Numbered from the stretch's first letter, positions 34,044 to 43,035 are shown. The stretch is DNA of 64,000 nt from an uncultured Eubacteriales bacterium (GCA_900315285.1 OMYO01000001.1:93797-157796); one strand, 5' to 3'. Numbers and translations: made by a program. Notes: a model not told the origin generated them from the letters alone.

Positions 34044-34253
34044 CAATTGTACGACAAATTATTATCAGCGCAGTTTATTTTCACAAAATTCGGACGGGAA
34101 AAATAGAGGAAAAACCAGATTCTTTTCTCAAAAATGTGCTTTAATTTCGTTCATTTAATCTTAAGTTGACTACTTATGTTTAAATATTTTCCGATTTTTG
34201 TACACAAAAACACTGAAATATACAGTTTCCTGATAATTTCGTGTAAAAATTGA

Positions 34254-34287
34254 ACTATCCCCTGCAGGAAGTCCTACAGAGGATAGT
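34254..34287 (-). terminator. intrinsic terminator after the secreted lipase
   Basis: ACTATCC / GGATAGT with inner CTG/CAG and AGGA/TCCT pairs, followed on the minus strand by TCAATTTTT. Confidence 0.7.
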
Positions 34288-34313
34288 AGTTTTGTACGTT
34301 AACTTTTTAACGA

Positions 34314-35795
34314 CTAATATTGGTAACTATAGGCGGTATGAGAGGCCATATATCCGTCCGGAAGGGTGAAGAGCCAGGACTCTGTCAGGCACTGGCTGTG
34401 GCACTGGCCAATGAGCGAGGCATTCTTCAGCAGCTCGAAAGTCGTGGTGGGATCTTCCGCCACCATCTTCACTGCCATGGGGATAATGGCATCCTTCAGA
34501 ACAGACTTCACTTCCTCAAGTGTCAGCGTCGTCATGTTCTCCTTGCGGAGATCGGAGAGCACAGCCTCAATGGCGGTGTCCACTGCGCTCTTGGTGGGGT
34601 TCAGGGCAGCGTTGAAGATTTCGGTAGCATGATTGGAGATGGCCGCTTCCAGATGGTTCGTAAACGCATTCTGTCCGCCATGGTCTTCCGCGGCAAAATA
34701 GGTGTACATTGCCTTGACCACCGGCTCCTGGAACTTGTCCACATACTCCTCACGGGAACCCACCGCATTGCAGGCAAGCGTCAGGAACGTGTCATAGAGC
34801 TCCGGAATGGGCTTGCTGGCCTCAATGGAGTCCGCCGGGTTCTTGTTTCCAATATCATTATAGATAGTGGAAAGCCGTGCAATCATCTTGGCGTCCATAT
34901 CCTCATAGCCAGGGTCACCAATGGCAGGGATAAGATGGTCCACGCCGTAGCGGGCAAAGTCCCAGTCTTTCATGCCGACATAGGTCACGACGTCACTCGG
35001 GTTGACGATATTGTGGATATTGTCATACTTCTTGTCCTGGACCTCTTCTTTTGTGGCTCCCTTCGGGGTCTCAAAGCAGTAGCAGTAGAGGTCTTCCGGA
35101 GCAAAGGTGACATTCTTGTTCAGAACATAGCCGTCATCCAGAGCACCGCCGACAAGGTTCGAAGTGGCAGCGGCGCGGCTGTAGCCGGAGATCCAGACTT
35201 TAATGCGACCCTTGATACCATTCTCTGCAATATACTGCTTCATATAGTCGAGAGTCTGGTCTTTACAAAGGTCAAAGCCCTTGTGGTTGCCAGTCTTGTC
35301 AAGGCGGGCATTACCGCCCCACTCACCGCGGTAGTTGGAGCCGCGGACACCAATGGCAATAAGGGTCGCTTTCCCCTTCTTGTCCTTAATGGTCTTCTGT
35401 GCAGCACAGACACCAATGGAGTCGCTCTGGGGAAGCTCTTTCATCCACTCGTTGGACTCAATGTCTTTAAAGTCCATCTGTTTCATGAAACTCTTCCAGT
35501 TCTGGTCCTCGTTCTTAATGTCACCCTTTATCTTGGCATCCTGGCTGGAGCCGGCGGCATAGTTCATTCCGAGGGAGACCTTGGCGAGGTCGTCACGATA
35601 CTGGTAACCGTTTCCGGTGAAGTAGTCGTCACTGTACTCAAATTTTGTGGCATGGTCACGGGAGTCATCCGTGAAGTCCACGACGTGCATAGCAGTTACT
35701 GTCTTTGGTTTGCCAATGGCAAGGATTGGCACGGCCGTCAGCACCAGCACAATGGCCAGAAGGATGCTGACAAGCCCTTTTCCATAATGTCTCAT
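34314..35795 (-). CDS. secreted lipase-like alpha/beta hydrolase
   Basis: 493 residues with a signal peptide (MRHYGKGLVSILLAIVLVLTAVPILA, cleavage near 26). The nucleophile is Ser206 in ISGYSRAAA, the GxSxxA form of class 3 and DUF2974-type lipases. RGSNYRGEWGGN at 151-162 fits the oxyanion and tyrosine segment (the GT.S/RGS.. motif). A likely Asp lies in NIVNPSDVVTYVG and a His in YGVDHLIP. It is exported and may attack host or diet lipids; the substrate is unproven. GGAGGAG precedes the ATG. It begins a region with three further lipolytic genes. Confidence 0.8.
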   Translation of the reverse strand: MRHYGKGLVSILLAIVLVLTAVPILAIGKPKTVTAMHVVDFTDDSRDHATKFEYSDDYFTGNGYQYRDDLAKVSLGMNYAAGSSQDAKIKGDIKNEDQNWKSFMKQMDFKDIESNEWMKELPQSDSIGVCAAQKTIKDKKGKATLIAIGVRGSNYRGEWGGNARLDKTGNHKGFDLCKDQTLDYMKQYIAENGIKGRIKVWISGYSRAAATSNLVGGALDDGYVLNKNVTFAPEDLYCYCFETPKGATKEEVQDKKYDNIHNIVNPSDVVTYVGMKDWDFARYGVDHLIPAIGDPGYEDMDAKMIARLSTIYNDIGNKNPADSIEASKPIPELYDTFLTLACNAVGSREEYVDKFQEPVVKAMYTYFAAEDHGGQNAFTNHLEAAISNHATEIFNAALNPTKSAVDTAIEAVLSDLRKENMTTLTLEEVKSVLKDAIIPMAVKMVAEDPTTTFELLKNASLIGQCHSQCLTESWLFTLPDGYMASHTAYSYQY

Positions 35796-35886
35796 TACAT
35801 TCTCCTCCTGTACAAAAAAGTACTTTGTTCACCCATTATTATGTACATTTTGCCAGAATTGAGCAAGAGACATTTTTATCTGCCTG

Positions 35887-37200
35887 TTATAGGATATCGA
35901 TATTCTCGCCCTCAAGCGCTTTGTTCATACTGCGGATGGCGCAGAACTTACCGCACATGCTGCAGGTGTCGGAGTGGTCATCCTCCGGCAGGCGGCTGTC
36001 ACGGATCTCTTTTGCGATCTCCGGGTCCAGAGCCTCTTTAAACTGGGCATCCCAGTCGAGTTTGCGACGGGCGGCGGCCATGCGGTCATCCTGGTCACGG
36101 GCACCCGGCAGTCCCTTTGCAATGTCCGCAGCATGAGCTGCAATTTTGCTGGCAATAATTCCTTCCCGGACGTCGTCCACGTTGGGAAGAGCAAGGTGCT
36201 CCGCCGGTGTCACATAGCAGAGGAAGGCAGCCCCGTTCTGTGCCGCAATAGCACCGCCAATGGCGGCAGTAATATGGTCATATCCAGGCGCAATATCTGT
36301 GACCAGAGGTCCAAGCACATAGAACGGTGCCCCATGGCAGATGGTCTGCTGCACCTTCATGTTGGCGGCAATCTGGTCCATAGGAACATGGCCCGGGCCC
36401 TCTACCATGACCTGAACGTCTTTCTCCCAAGCGCGCTTTGTCAGTTCACCGAGACGGATGAGCTCCTCAATTTGGACTCCGTCGGTGGCGTCTGCGAGGC
36501 AGCCAGGTCGGCAGGCGTCTCCCAGGGAGATGGTGACGTCGTGTTCCCGGCAGATATCCAGAATTTCATCATAGTACTCGTAGAACGGATTCTCCTCGCC
36601 AGTCATGGACATCCAGGCATAGACGAGGGAGCCGCCGCGGGAGACAATATTCATCTTGCGGCCACCGCTGCGGATCTGCTCAATAGTCTTTCGGGTAATA
36701 CCGCAGTGCAGCGTGACAAAGTCGACGCCGTCCTCGGCATGAAGCCGAACAACGTCAATAAAGTCCTTGGCGGTGAGAGTTCCAAGGTCTCTCTGATAGT
36801 GGATGACAGAATCATAGACCGGCACCGTGCCAATCATGGCCGGGCACTCGCTGCAGAGTTTCTTACGGAACGGCTGTGTGTTGCCGTGGCTGGAGAGGTC
36901 CATAATGGCCTCGGCGCCAAGGTCGACAGCGCTAAGGACCTTCTTCATCTCAACATCATAGTCTTTCACGTCACGGCTGATGCCGAGATTGACATTGATT
37001 TTCGTGGTCAGCATACTGCCAATTCCATTCGGGTCCAGGTTCTTGTGGCCCGGGTTGGCCGGGATGACCATCTTGCCCGAGGCGAGGTATGGGAGGAGTA
37101 CCTCCGGCGTCCGGTTTTCCTTCTTCGCCACAATTTCCAGCTCTGGGGTGATAATGCCCTTGCGGGCGGCCTCCATCTGGGTATGATATGCTCTCTCCAT
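35887..37200 (-). CDS. thiC: phosphomethylpyrimidine synthase
   Basis: 437 residues from the ATG with an AAAGGAG site; a longer frame would run into the riboswitch. ThiC is a radical SAM enzyme that turns aminoimidazole ribotide into HMP-P for thiamin. The C-terminal CX2CX4C cluster is present as CSMCGKFCA, and [11 protein letters not shown] and DIAPGYDHI are family landmarks. The length is that of the shorter ThiC form of anaerobes without the N-terminal extension. It is the only thiamin gene in the window and follows a TPP riboswitch. Confidence 0.96.
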   Translation of the reverse strand: MERAYHTQMEAARKGIITPELEIVAKKENRTPEVLLPYLASGKMVIPANPGHKNLDPNGIGSMLTTKINVNLGISRDVKDYDVEMKKVLSAVDLGAEAIMDLSSHGNTQPFRKKLCSECPAMIGTVPVYDSVIHYQRDLGTLTAKDFIDVVRLHAEDGVDFVTLHCGITRKTIEQIRSGGRKMNIVSRGGSLVYAWMSMTGEENPFYEYYDEILDICREHDVTISLGDACRPGCLADATDGVQIEELIRLGELTKRAWEKDVQVMVEGPGHVPMDQIAANMKVQQTICHGAPFYVLGPLVTDIAPGYDHITAAIGGAIAAQNGAAFLCYVTPAEHLALPNVDDVREGIIASKIAAHAADIAKGLPGARDQDDRMAAARRKLDWDAQFKEALDPEIAKEIRDSRLPEDDHSDTCSMCGKFCAIRSMNKALEGENIDIL

Positions 37201-37276
37201 GGTAGCTCCTTTCCGGATGCAGACAAGAAAGACGGCCTGTGCCTGGATGACACAGACCGTCCGGTCGTACACGTGA

Positions 37277-37355
37277 CATCCCTACGCTGGTATTACCCAA
37301 GTCAGGTTCATAGGGTCGTAGAAAAATCTACCTCTCAGCAAAAATGCTCCCCTTG
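37277..37355 (-). promoter_or_regulatory. TPP riboswitch controlling thiC
   Basis: On the minus strand the THI-box elements appear in order: GGGGAGC, GCTGAGAGG, ACCCTATGAACCTGA, GGGTAATACCAGCGTAGGGA. They match the conserved TPP-binding core. It lies 76 bases before thiC; with TPP bound the expected effect is reduced thiC expression. No obvious long T-tract terminator lies between it and the gene, so control of translation is more likely. Confidence 0.95.
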
Positions 37356-37378
37356 TCTGCCTATACAAATGTGATTAC

Positions 37379-37525
37379 TTACTGCTTCTTTTCGTTCTGC
37401 TTTGCATCCTCTTTGTGCTTTGCGAGCTGCTCCCCGCTCTCCCCCGCGGTCACGGCCGTGGCGAGAGAGATGCCGAGCAGGGTGGCGCCGAGGGCCAGCC
37501 AGGCTTTCCAGTCAAACTTTGACAT
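37379..37525 (-). CDS. small membrane protein, 48 residues
   Basis: 48 residues from an ATG preceded by AAAAGGAGGTG, a near-perfect ribosome site. One membrane segment (WLALGATLLGISLATAVTA, about 8-26) is followed by a charged Glu/Lys tail (SGEQLAKHKEDAKQNEKKQ). No family is recognised. It is between thiC and the patatin gene, 24 bases before the riboswitch core. The strong site and coherent hydropathy support a real gene. Confidence 0.6.
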   Translation of the reverse strand: MSKFDWKAWLALGATLLGISLATAVTAGESGEQLAKHKEDAKQNEKKQ

Positions 37526-37563
37526 GGTACAGCACCTCCTTTTCACCCCGATTATAACAGACA

Positions 37564-38397
37564 TTACAGGAAGTCGGCAATGGATGCGGCCTCTTTTACC
37601 CCCTTGCGATACAATTTCTGTATCATGTTCGGGTCCTTCTTCAGGGATTTCATCCCCTTGATGGTGTCCGGGGCCACAATAATGGCCTTACCCTCCCTCT
37701 GGTAGTACTTGGCGAGGTTCAGCTCCTTGTTATATATTTCCGCGCGATGTACCGCCTTCTCCGCAAACTCCGGGTAGTCCCGTTTCAGCATGAGTTCCAT
37801 GGGACGATCCCGATTCGGGTCCCGGTAATAATCCTTCGGCCGGGTCAGGATGACGACCACTTTGTCGCACCCATCGTCGAAGGCCTTCTGGACCGGGATG
37901 GGGTCGCTGAAAGCGCCGTCGAAGAAGCGGACGCCGTTGACTTCCACCGGCTTATTAATTATTGGTATACAGGAGGAGGCGTCCAGAGGACGGTAGTCAT
38001 CCTGGTGAAAGTCATCCAGACCAAAATAAAACGGTTCACCAGTCTCTGCGGAAGTGGCAACCACGCAGAGGTTCTTACCGGACTTCACCATTGCAGGATA
38101 GTCCAGCGGATCCTCTCCGTCCGAATTACTCAGCGTTCCGTAGATATACCGCAGGTTCAGATACGAACCGGTCTTCACGAAATTTTTGAGACTCATATAC
38201 TCCGGTCTCATGGAGTAGTCCCGGTAGTAGCGCAGATTTCGACCCGCCTGTCTTCCCAGATAGGCAACAGCGTTAGCGCTGCCGGCGGAGACACCGTATA
38301 CGTTATCAAAGGAGACCCCGTTTCCCAGACACCAGTCAAAGACACCGGCTCCGAAGGAGCCACGCATTCCGCCGCCCACGTCGACGATTCCAATCAT
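37564..38397 (-). CDS. patatin-like phospholipase
   Basis: 277 residues. The glycine-rich oxyanion loop is DVGGGMRGSFGAG at 6-18. The nucleophile Ser is in GVSAGSANA at 35-43 and the dyad Asp is in FFDGAFSDPIP near 162. The layout fits the YjjU/RssA-type bacterial patatins, which act on phospholipids or acylglycerols. No signal peptide. It is upstream of the small membrane protein and downstream of a hydrolase on the same strand, suggesting a lipid-handling run. Confidence 0.9.
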   Translation of the reverse strand: MIGIVDVGGGMRGSFGAGVFDWCLGNGVSFDNVYGVSAGSANAVAYLGRQAGRNLRYYRDYSMRPEYMSLKNFVKTGSYLNLRYIYGTLSNSDGEDPLDYPAMVKSGKNLCVVATSAETGEPFYFGLDDFHQDDYRPLDASSCIPIINKPVEVNGVRFFDGAFSDPIPVQKAFDDGCDKVVVILTRPKDYYRDPNRDRPMELMLKRDYPEFAEKAVHRAEIYNKELNLAKYYQREGKAIIVAPDTIKGMKSLKKDPNMIQKLYRKGVKEAASIADFL

Positions 38398-38444
38398 TCT
38401 CAGTCCCCCTAAAGTTTATACATTTGTATATTATATCAGTTCCC

Positions 38445-39230
38445 TCAATAGTCCTCCAGTATCTTTTCCACGTCCCAGCGGCGCAATTCCCGCTGGGTCG
38501 CCCGCTTGGCCTCGCTGAAGCCGAAGCGGAACAGGCCGTGGTCCCCGTGGACCCGGATAAGCTTGCAGTTCTTATACTCCCTCTCTGCCAGCTCCGAGTA
38601 CCGGATGTCCACCGCCTCATCCTCTATGCCGTGGATAATTAATACCGGCTTCTCAAAGGGACGGATTTCCTTCCAGGGGTCGAGACTCATGGCGTCGGTC
38701 AGAAAGACGCGTCCGAGTTTCACTTTCCTTGCCCAGAATGTTTCTGGTATATTATATGGGTCCACCTTGACGTCCGGGAGGTAGCCATGCCTGCAGTAAT
38801 GGGGCAGGCTGAAGCCCGGGTAAAACAGAACGAGGTTGTCCACCTCATTTGGCCGCTCCCCGGCGGCCAGTGCCGCCACAAGTCCGCCCTGACTGCAGCC
38901 GGACAATGTAATATGGTTCTCATCCACGCAGTTCAGACCCTTGACGTAGTCCATTAGGTTCAGGAGATCCTGCTTTTCGGTAATGACGCTCATTGTGGTG
39001 CTGTCCCCGGTGCTGGTCCCGCTCCCGGAACGGGTGAAATCGAAGATGACGACCGTGTAGCCCACCTCGTTGAAGATAGGTGCATATTTTCGGGTGACCC
39101 GCATATTGCTCTCAAAGCCGTGACAGATAATGACCGTGCGGTTGGGTCCCACCGCCTCAGCCGGCCGCAGGACGGCACCCCGGAGAAGATTACCCTGACT
39201 CGGAATGGAGAATTGCAGTTTTCGAATCAT
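38445..39230 (-). CDS. alpha/beta hydrolase
   Basis: 261 residues. CHGFESN near 35 is the oxyanion region, GCSQGG near 110 carries the nucleophile Ser, IIHGIEDEAVDI near 203 the Asp, and HGDHGLF near 236 the His. The N-terminal beta strand and FDFTRSGSGTS region are typical of dienelactone hydrolase or acyl-esterase-like members. No signal peptide is present. A GGAGGGAG site precedes the ATG. Likely an esterase or lipase acting on small acyl esters. Confidence 0.82.
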   Translation of the reverse strand: MIRKLQFSIPSQGNLLRGAVLRPAEAVGPNRTVIICHGFESNMRVTRKYAPIFNEVGYTVVIFDFTRSGSGTSTGDSTTMSVITEKQDLLNLMDYVKGLNCVDENHITLSGCSQGGLVAALAAGERPNEVDNLVLFYPGFSLPHYCRHGYLPDVKVDPYNIPETFWARKVKLGRVFLTDAMSLDPWKEIRPFEKPVLIIHGIEDEAVDIRYSELAEREYKNCKLIRVHGDHGLFRFGFSEAKRATQRELRRWDVEKILEDY

Positions 39231-39309
39231 GCGCTCCCTCCTTTACAATTCCTTTATACCTTACCACACTTAGAATGTTATAATTGGCGTATTTGGTGAG
39301 ATAACTATT

Positions 39310-40905
39310 ATGAATGAATCACAGAAAAAATCAAGAAACCGAAAACTGGTATGGAAGAAGGTCGCTCTTATCATGCTCTCCGCATTTATGGGCTTTACTC
39401 TTACCACCGAGGGAACCGTGTTTCCCCCTCCACCCCGCAGCTCCAAAGTGCCTGTCATAGTAGTACACGGCATGGGTGGCACTCCGCTGTATCGTAAAGA
39501 TGAAAACGGAAACTGGGTCCGTGCCGGAAGCGTGGCCGCATCAACTATGATGCGCCTGTTCCGCAACGACCCGGGCTTTCTGTCCAACGTCTTCAAGCTG
39601 GGCTCCAAGGATAAATTTCAGGAGAAGGAATGGAATGCGCTGATCTCGGGCATCTCCGAATTTGCAAAGACCACGGATATCAACTGCTCCCCGGACGGCG
39701 GTCCCAACGGCGTTGGAGTCCGAAATTACTGGACCACCCCGCTGTCGGAGCACCCGGATTATTTTGACTACGACAACGGCGTCACCCGCATTGCCAAGGA
39801 ACTTTGCCTCGAAAACGGCTACGACAATGTCTACGCCTACAACTACGACTGGCGGCTGGACCTCTACGACAGCGGAGCCAACGGTCTGGACCACTTCATT
39901 CATGAAGTCATGAGGCAGACCGGTGCTAAGAAAGTGACTCTAGTCTGTGACTCCCTTGGCGGCGCCACCGTAAACTGCTATTTGGATGCTCACAAGAACG
40001 ACGATGTCCTCGACCGCGTCATCATCGTCAACGGTGCCCTCGAAGGCGTGGACTTTGCCAGCGCCTTCACAGAATCTCTCTATGCGAGCCCCACGGAAAT
40101 CAGTCAGTATCTCAAGCAGCTGGGCACCTCGCTCAACGGTGGAAAATATGAGATCCTGTTCTTCGCCGGTTCCGCCATGTTCTCCGGCATGCTCAACACG
40201 CTCTCGGAAAACCTCAACAACGGGCTCGAGGAAAACCATATCCAGAAGAGAATCTTCCTGGAGTGCTTCCACCCCATCTTTGGAAATATTCCGGCCATCT
40301 ACGAGTGCATTCCCTACAAGGACTTTGACGAGTCCATGGAGAAGATGACCTCCATTGGCTTCCTGCAGAAGGACTCGGAACTATACAACAAGCTGCAGCA
40401 GTTCCACATTGCGCAGGGACATGCTGAGCAGAATTTAAAGGACGTGCATCGCCGCGGTGTCCAGGTGGCCATTATCGCCTCGTACGGATACCCCGGAATC
40501 CCGCTGACCCGGAACTGCCGGAAGCAGACCGACATCCTCATTGAGACCGAGTACATGTCCGCGGGCGCCACCGTGGCCTACAGCGGGGAGAAACTCCCGC
40601 TCCGGCCCGGGAAGTATAAGTCTGCAGACCGGGAAATTGACGCCTCTACCTGTGCGCTGCCGGACAGCACCTGGTTCATCAAGAATCTCCGCCATGTGGA
40701 CTTTGAAGTGGGGACACCGGCCATGAAGTTCATTGCGGGGCTCTCGCTCGGCTACTATGACTGCAACCTGGAGTCTGTCCAGAAATCCACCGGCTACAGC
40801 CAGTTCCTGCTGGCCGACTCCCATCAGAACCTCACGAATATTACGCCCAACAACACCGGGGATCCGGGCCGGCTCATGGCCATCCGCCCCTCCCGCCGGA
40901 ATTAG
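39310..40905 (+). CDS. LCAT-family lipase/acyltransferase with N-terminal membrane segment
   Basis: 531 residues. A charged N-terminus and one membrane segment (KVALIMLSAFMGFTLTTEG, about 17-35) suggest export or anchoring. The catalytic domain follows: HGMGGTPLY near 53 (oxyanion), NYDWRLDLYDSG near 178 (hallmark of lecithin:cholesterol acyltransferase relatives) and Ser215 in VCDSLGGATVN. A C-terminal His is likely in NLRHVDFEVG. These enzymes move or release acyl chains of phospholipids. The only ribosome site is a weak GGTGAG. It is divergent from the alpha/beta hydrolase. Confidence 0.8.
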   Translation: MNESQKKSRNRKLVWKKVALIMLSAFMGFTLTTEGTVFPPPPRSSKVPVIVVHGMGGTPLYRKDENGNWVRAGSVAASTMMRLFRNDPGFLSNVFKLGSKDKFQEKEWNALISGISEFAKTTDINCSPDGGPNGVGVRNYWTTPLSEHPDYFDYDNGVTRIAKELCLENGYDNVYAYNYDWRLDLYDSGANGLDHFIHEVMRQTGAKKVTLVCDSLGGATVNCYLDAHKNDDVLDRVIIVNGALEGVDFASAFTESLYASPTEISQYLKQLGTSLNGGKYEILFFAGSAMFSGMLNTLSENLNNGLEENHIQKRIFLECFHPIFGNIPAIYECIPYKDFDESMEKMTSIGFLQKDSELYNKLQQFHIAQGHAEQNLKDVHRRGVQVAIIASYGYPGIPLTRNCRKQTDILIETEYMSAGATVAYSGEKLPLRPGKYKSADREIDASTCALPDSTWFIKNLRHVDFEVGTPAMKFIAGLSLGYYDCNLESVQKSTGYSQFLLADSHQNLTNITPNNTGDPGRLMAIRPSRRN

Positions 40906-40908
40906 CGG

Positions 40909-40937
40909 TTGACTTTTGCACTGCAAAGTGCTAAACT
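40909..40937 (+). promoter_or_regulatory. promoter of the aromatic amino acid operon
   Basis: TTGACT and TAAACT spaced by 17 bases, starting three bases after the preceding stop. The spacer contains the inverted repeat GCACT-GCAA-AGTGC, a possible operator. Confidence 0.7.
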
Positions 40938-40964
40938 CTTCACAGTTTTGCAAGGAGAGAAATC

Positions 40965-41030
40965 ATGGAAATCCGGAACGCCCACACTGCATACCGCTAT
41001 TACCGCTTTGCTTACTTTAGCAGGGCTTAA
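40965..41030 (+). CDS. Tyr/Phe-rich leader peptide of the aro operon
   Basis: A 21-codon frame with a GGAGAG site five bases upstream of the ATG. Six of the eight-residue stretch 11-18 and its flank are aromatic codons: residues 10, 12, 13, 17 are Tyr and 15, 18 are Phe (AYRYYRFAYF). It ends 47 bases before a terminator hairpin that precedes the first enzyme gene. This is the arrangement of attenuator peptides such as PheL and TrpL: ribosomes that stall at Tyr or Phe codons would favour read-through. Too short for normal gene finding; no homologue is claimed. Confidence 0.8.
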   Translation: MEIRNAHTAYRYYRFAYFSRA

Positions 41031-41110
41031 TATCGGTTTGGCTGTTGGCAGAGGATTTGCAGAAAATATGATTCGTTCCCCGCAGCACCGGCCGTGCTGT
41101 GGGGCTTTTT
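41031..41110 (+). terminator. attenuator of the aro operon
   Basis: The terminator hairpin is CCCCGCAGCAC / GTGCTGTGGGG (41078-41104, one G-T) followed by CTTTTTT. Upstream, GGCTGTTGG (41038 onward) can pair with part of the left arm (CCCCGCAGC), a candidate antiterminator. Together with the leader peptide this makes a classic ribosome-mediated attenuator. The antiterminator pairing is inferred by eye. Confidence 0.75.
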
Positions 41111-41138
41111 TCATGCTAAAAACCAGGAGGAACCAGAC

Positions 41139-42152
41139 GTGATCGTAGTATTAAAGGAAAATCCGGATCAGGAACAGTTAAACAGCCTCATCGAGTGGCT
41201 GAAGAGCAAGAATATGGAGGTGTTCTTTTCCGAGGGAAAGAGCCAGACCATTCTCGGTCTCGTGGGCGACACCACCCAAATTGACGGCGACCTCATTGCC
41301 GCCCTCGACATCGTGGAGAGTGTGCGGCGCATTCAGGAGCCCTATAAAAAGGCAAACCGGAAGTTCCATCCGGCTGACACTGTCATTGAACTGCCAAATG
41401 GAATTCGCATTGGCGATGGATCACTGACAATAATTGCAGGCCCCTCCGCCGTCGAGTCCGAGGAGCAGATCTTCAAGACAGCAGCTCTCGTCAAGGCTGC
41501 CGGCGCCTCCATCCTCCGTGGTGCCACCTTCAAAGCCCGCACCTCCCCCTACTCTTTCCAGGGCCTTCGGGAAGAGGGTATCCGTCTCCTCGTCGCCGCT
41601 GGAAAAGAGAACGGCATGCCCGTTGTCACCGAGATCTCCGATATCCAGGATATTGACAAGATGGCAGACATCGACATCCTGCAGGTGGGCGCTCGGAACA
41701 TGAAAAACTATGCCCTGCTCAAGGAGCTCGGCCGTTGTGACAAACCTATTTTCCTGAAGCGCGGTGACTCCTCCACCTATGAGGACCTCCTCATGAGTGC
41801 CGAGTACATCATGTCCAAGGGCAACAGCAAGGTGGTTCTTGTAGAGCGCGGAATCCGCACGTTTGAGAACTATACCAATGATACCTTAGATATAGCCGCT
41901 GTTCCGGCACTAAAGCAGCACTCCCATCTTCCGGTCCTGGTGGATCCGTCCCGCTCCTCGGGAAGAGCAGACCTTGTGGAGCCGCTGGCGCTGGCGGCGA
42001 CAGCGGCAGGGGCCGACGGCCTCACGGTGGAGGTCCACCCGGACCCGCAGCATGCGGTGACGGACGGCCGCCAGCAGCTCCGGCCCGAGGCCTTCCAGTC
42101 CCTGGTCCGCAAATGCCGGACCATCCACAGTGCGATAAAGGAGGAGAACTGA
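41139..42152 (+). CDS. aroF: 3-deoxy-7-phosphoheptulonate synthase (type I-beta, with N-terminal regulatory domain)
   Basis: 337 residues from a GTG with an AGGAGG site; no in-frame ATG lies between terminator and this point that fits. Residues 1-70 form the ferredoxin-like/ACT-type regulatory domain of Thermotoga-type DAHP synthases; it allows feedback by Tyr or Phe. The catalytic barrel has AGPSAVESEEQ, ILRGATFKARTSPYSFQG, LQVGARNMKN, LKRGDSSTYED and VDPSRSSGR. It condenses PEP and erythrose 4-phosphate, the first step of the shikimate pathway. First enzyme gene of the operon. Confidence 0.95.
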   Translation: MIVVLKENPDQEQLNSLIEWLKSKNMEVFFSEGKSQTILGLVGDTTQIDGDLIAALDIVESVRRIQEPYKKANRKFHPADTVIELPNGIRIGDGSLTIIAGPSAVESEEQIFKTAALVKAAGASILRGATFKARTSPYSFQGLREEGIRLLVAAGKENGMPVVTEISDIQDIDKMADIDILQVGARNMKNYALLKELGRCDKPIFLKRGDSSTYEDLLMSAEYIMSKGNSKVVLVERGIRTFENYTNDTLDIAAVPALKQHSHLPVLVDPSRSSGRADLVEPLALAATAAGADGLTVEVHPDPQHAVTDGRQQLRPEAFQSLVRKCRTIHSAIKEEN

Positions 42153-42153
42153 C

Positions 42154-43011
42154 ATGGCATCGGCAATTCGCAAGGTCGGCATTGTAGGACTGGGACTCAT
42201 CGGCGGCTCCATGGCACGGTCCACCTCGAAGCACACCATCTGCAAAGTCTATGGATATGACAAGAACCCGGAGGCGGTACAGCTGGCGAAGATGTCCGGG
42301 GCAATCTGCGAGGAGCTCACGCCGGAGAACATCAAAGAGATGGATCTCCTCATGATTGCCATCGCCCCGGAACAGATCGTGAAATGGATGGACGAAAACG
42401 CATCGACCATTGACACGCATACCATACTGGTGGACTGCTGCGGAGTGAAACGGTATATCTACCAGCACATCGCCCCCCTGGCAGAGAAATATGGATTTCT
42501 CTATGTGGGCGGCCACCCCATGGCCGGCAAAGAGGTGGCGGGTTTCGTAAACTCTGACGCCTACCTCTACGAGGACGCCTCCATGATCCTCTGCCCCGAC
42601 GAGACCACCGACATTGAGACCCTCGACACCCTGAAGGCCTTCTATCTGTCCCTGGGTTTTGGCGAAATCGTGTTTTCTAACCCCGAAGAACATGATAAAA
42701 TCATTGCATATACCTCTCAGCTGGCCCACGCCACATCGTCTGCCTATATTAAGTCACCGACGTCCAGACAGCGTATGGGCTTCACGGCAGGCTCCTACCG
42801 GGATATGACCCGTGTTGCCCGTCTTGATCCTGCCATGTGGACCCAGCTCTTCATGGCCAATGCGGATAACCTGGAGTATGAGCTTCAGGAACTGGTGGAC
42901 AACCTCACCGGCTACCTGGACGCCATCAAAGAGCGGGACCCGGAAAAACTCTGGGACCTCCTGGAAAAGGGCCGCGAGCTCAAGGTCACCGAGCCGCTGG
43001 AGGACTGCTGA
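42154..43011 (+). CDS. tyrA: prephenate dehydrogenase
   Basis: 285 residues. NAD-binding VGIVGLGLIGGSMA is at 9-22. GGHPMAGKEVAGF near 116 is the substrate-binding motif with the conserved His of the TyrA family, and the helical dimer domain follows (TSQLAHATSSAYIKSPT). It converts prephenate to 4-hydroxyphenylpyruvate for tyrosine. One base separates it from the DAHP synthase stop; AAGGAGGAG lies inside the end of that gene. No C-terminal ACT domain is present, so feedback probably acts on other steps. Confidence 0.95.
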   Translation: MASAIRKVGIVGLGLIGGSMARSTSKHTICKVYGYDKNPEAVQLAKMSGAICEELTPENIKEMDLLMIAIAPEQIVKWMDENASTIDTHTILVDCCGVKRYIYQHIAPLAEKYGFLYVGGHPMAGKEVAGFVNSDAYLYEDASMILCPDETTDIETLDTLKAFYLSLGFGEIVFSNPEEHDKIIAYTSQLAHATSSAYIKSPTSRQRMGFTAGSYRDMTRVARLDPAMWTQLFMANADNLEYELQELVDNLTGYLDAIKERDPEKLWDLLEKGRELKVTEPLEDC

Positions 43012-43035
43012 ACATAACCGGAAAGGAACAAGCGT

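Noticed and set aside
34320..36041. A 573-codon plus-strand frame opposite the secreted lipase
   Set aside because: Antisense shadow of a gene with signal peptide, GYSRAAA motif and ribosome site.
37201..37272. Upstream extension of thiC by 24 codons
   Set aside because: It runs toward the TPP riboswitch and lacks a ribosome site; the ATG at 37200 has AAAGGAG and gives a normal N-terminus.
40965..41030. T-box leader for the aromatic operon
   Set aside because: No T-box sequence (TGGNACCGCG) or specifier arrangement is seen; the Tyr/Phe-rich frame and terminator fit ribosome-mediated attenuation.
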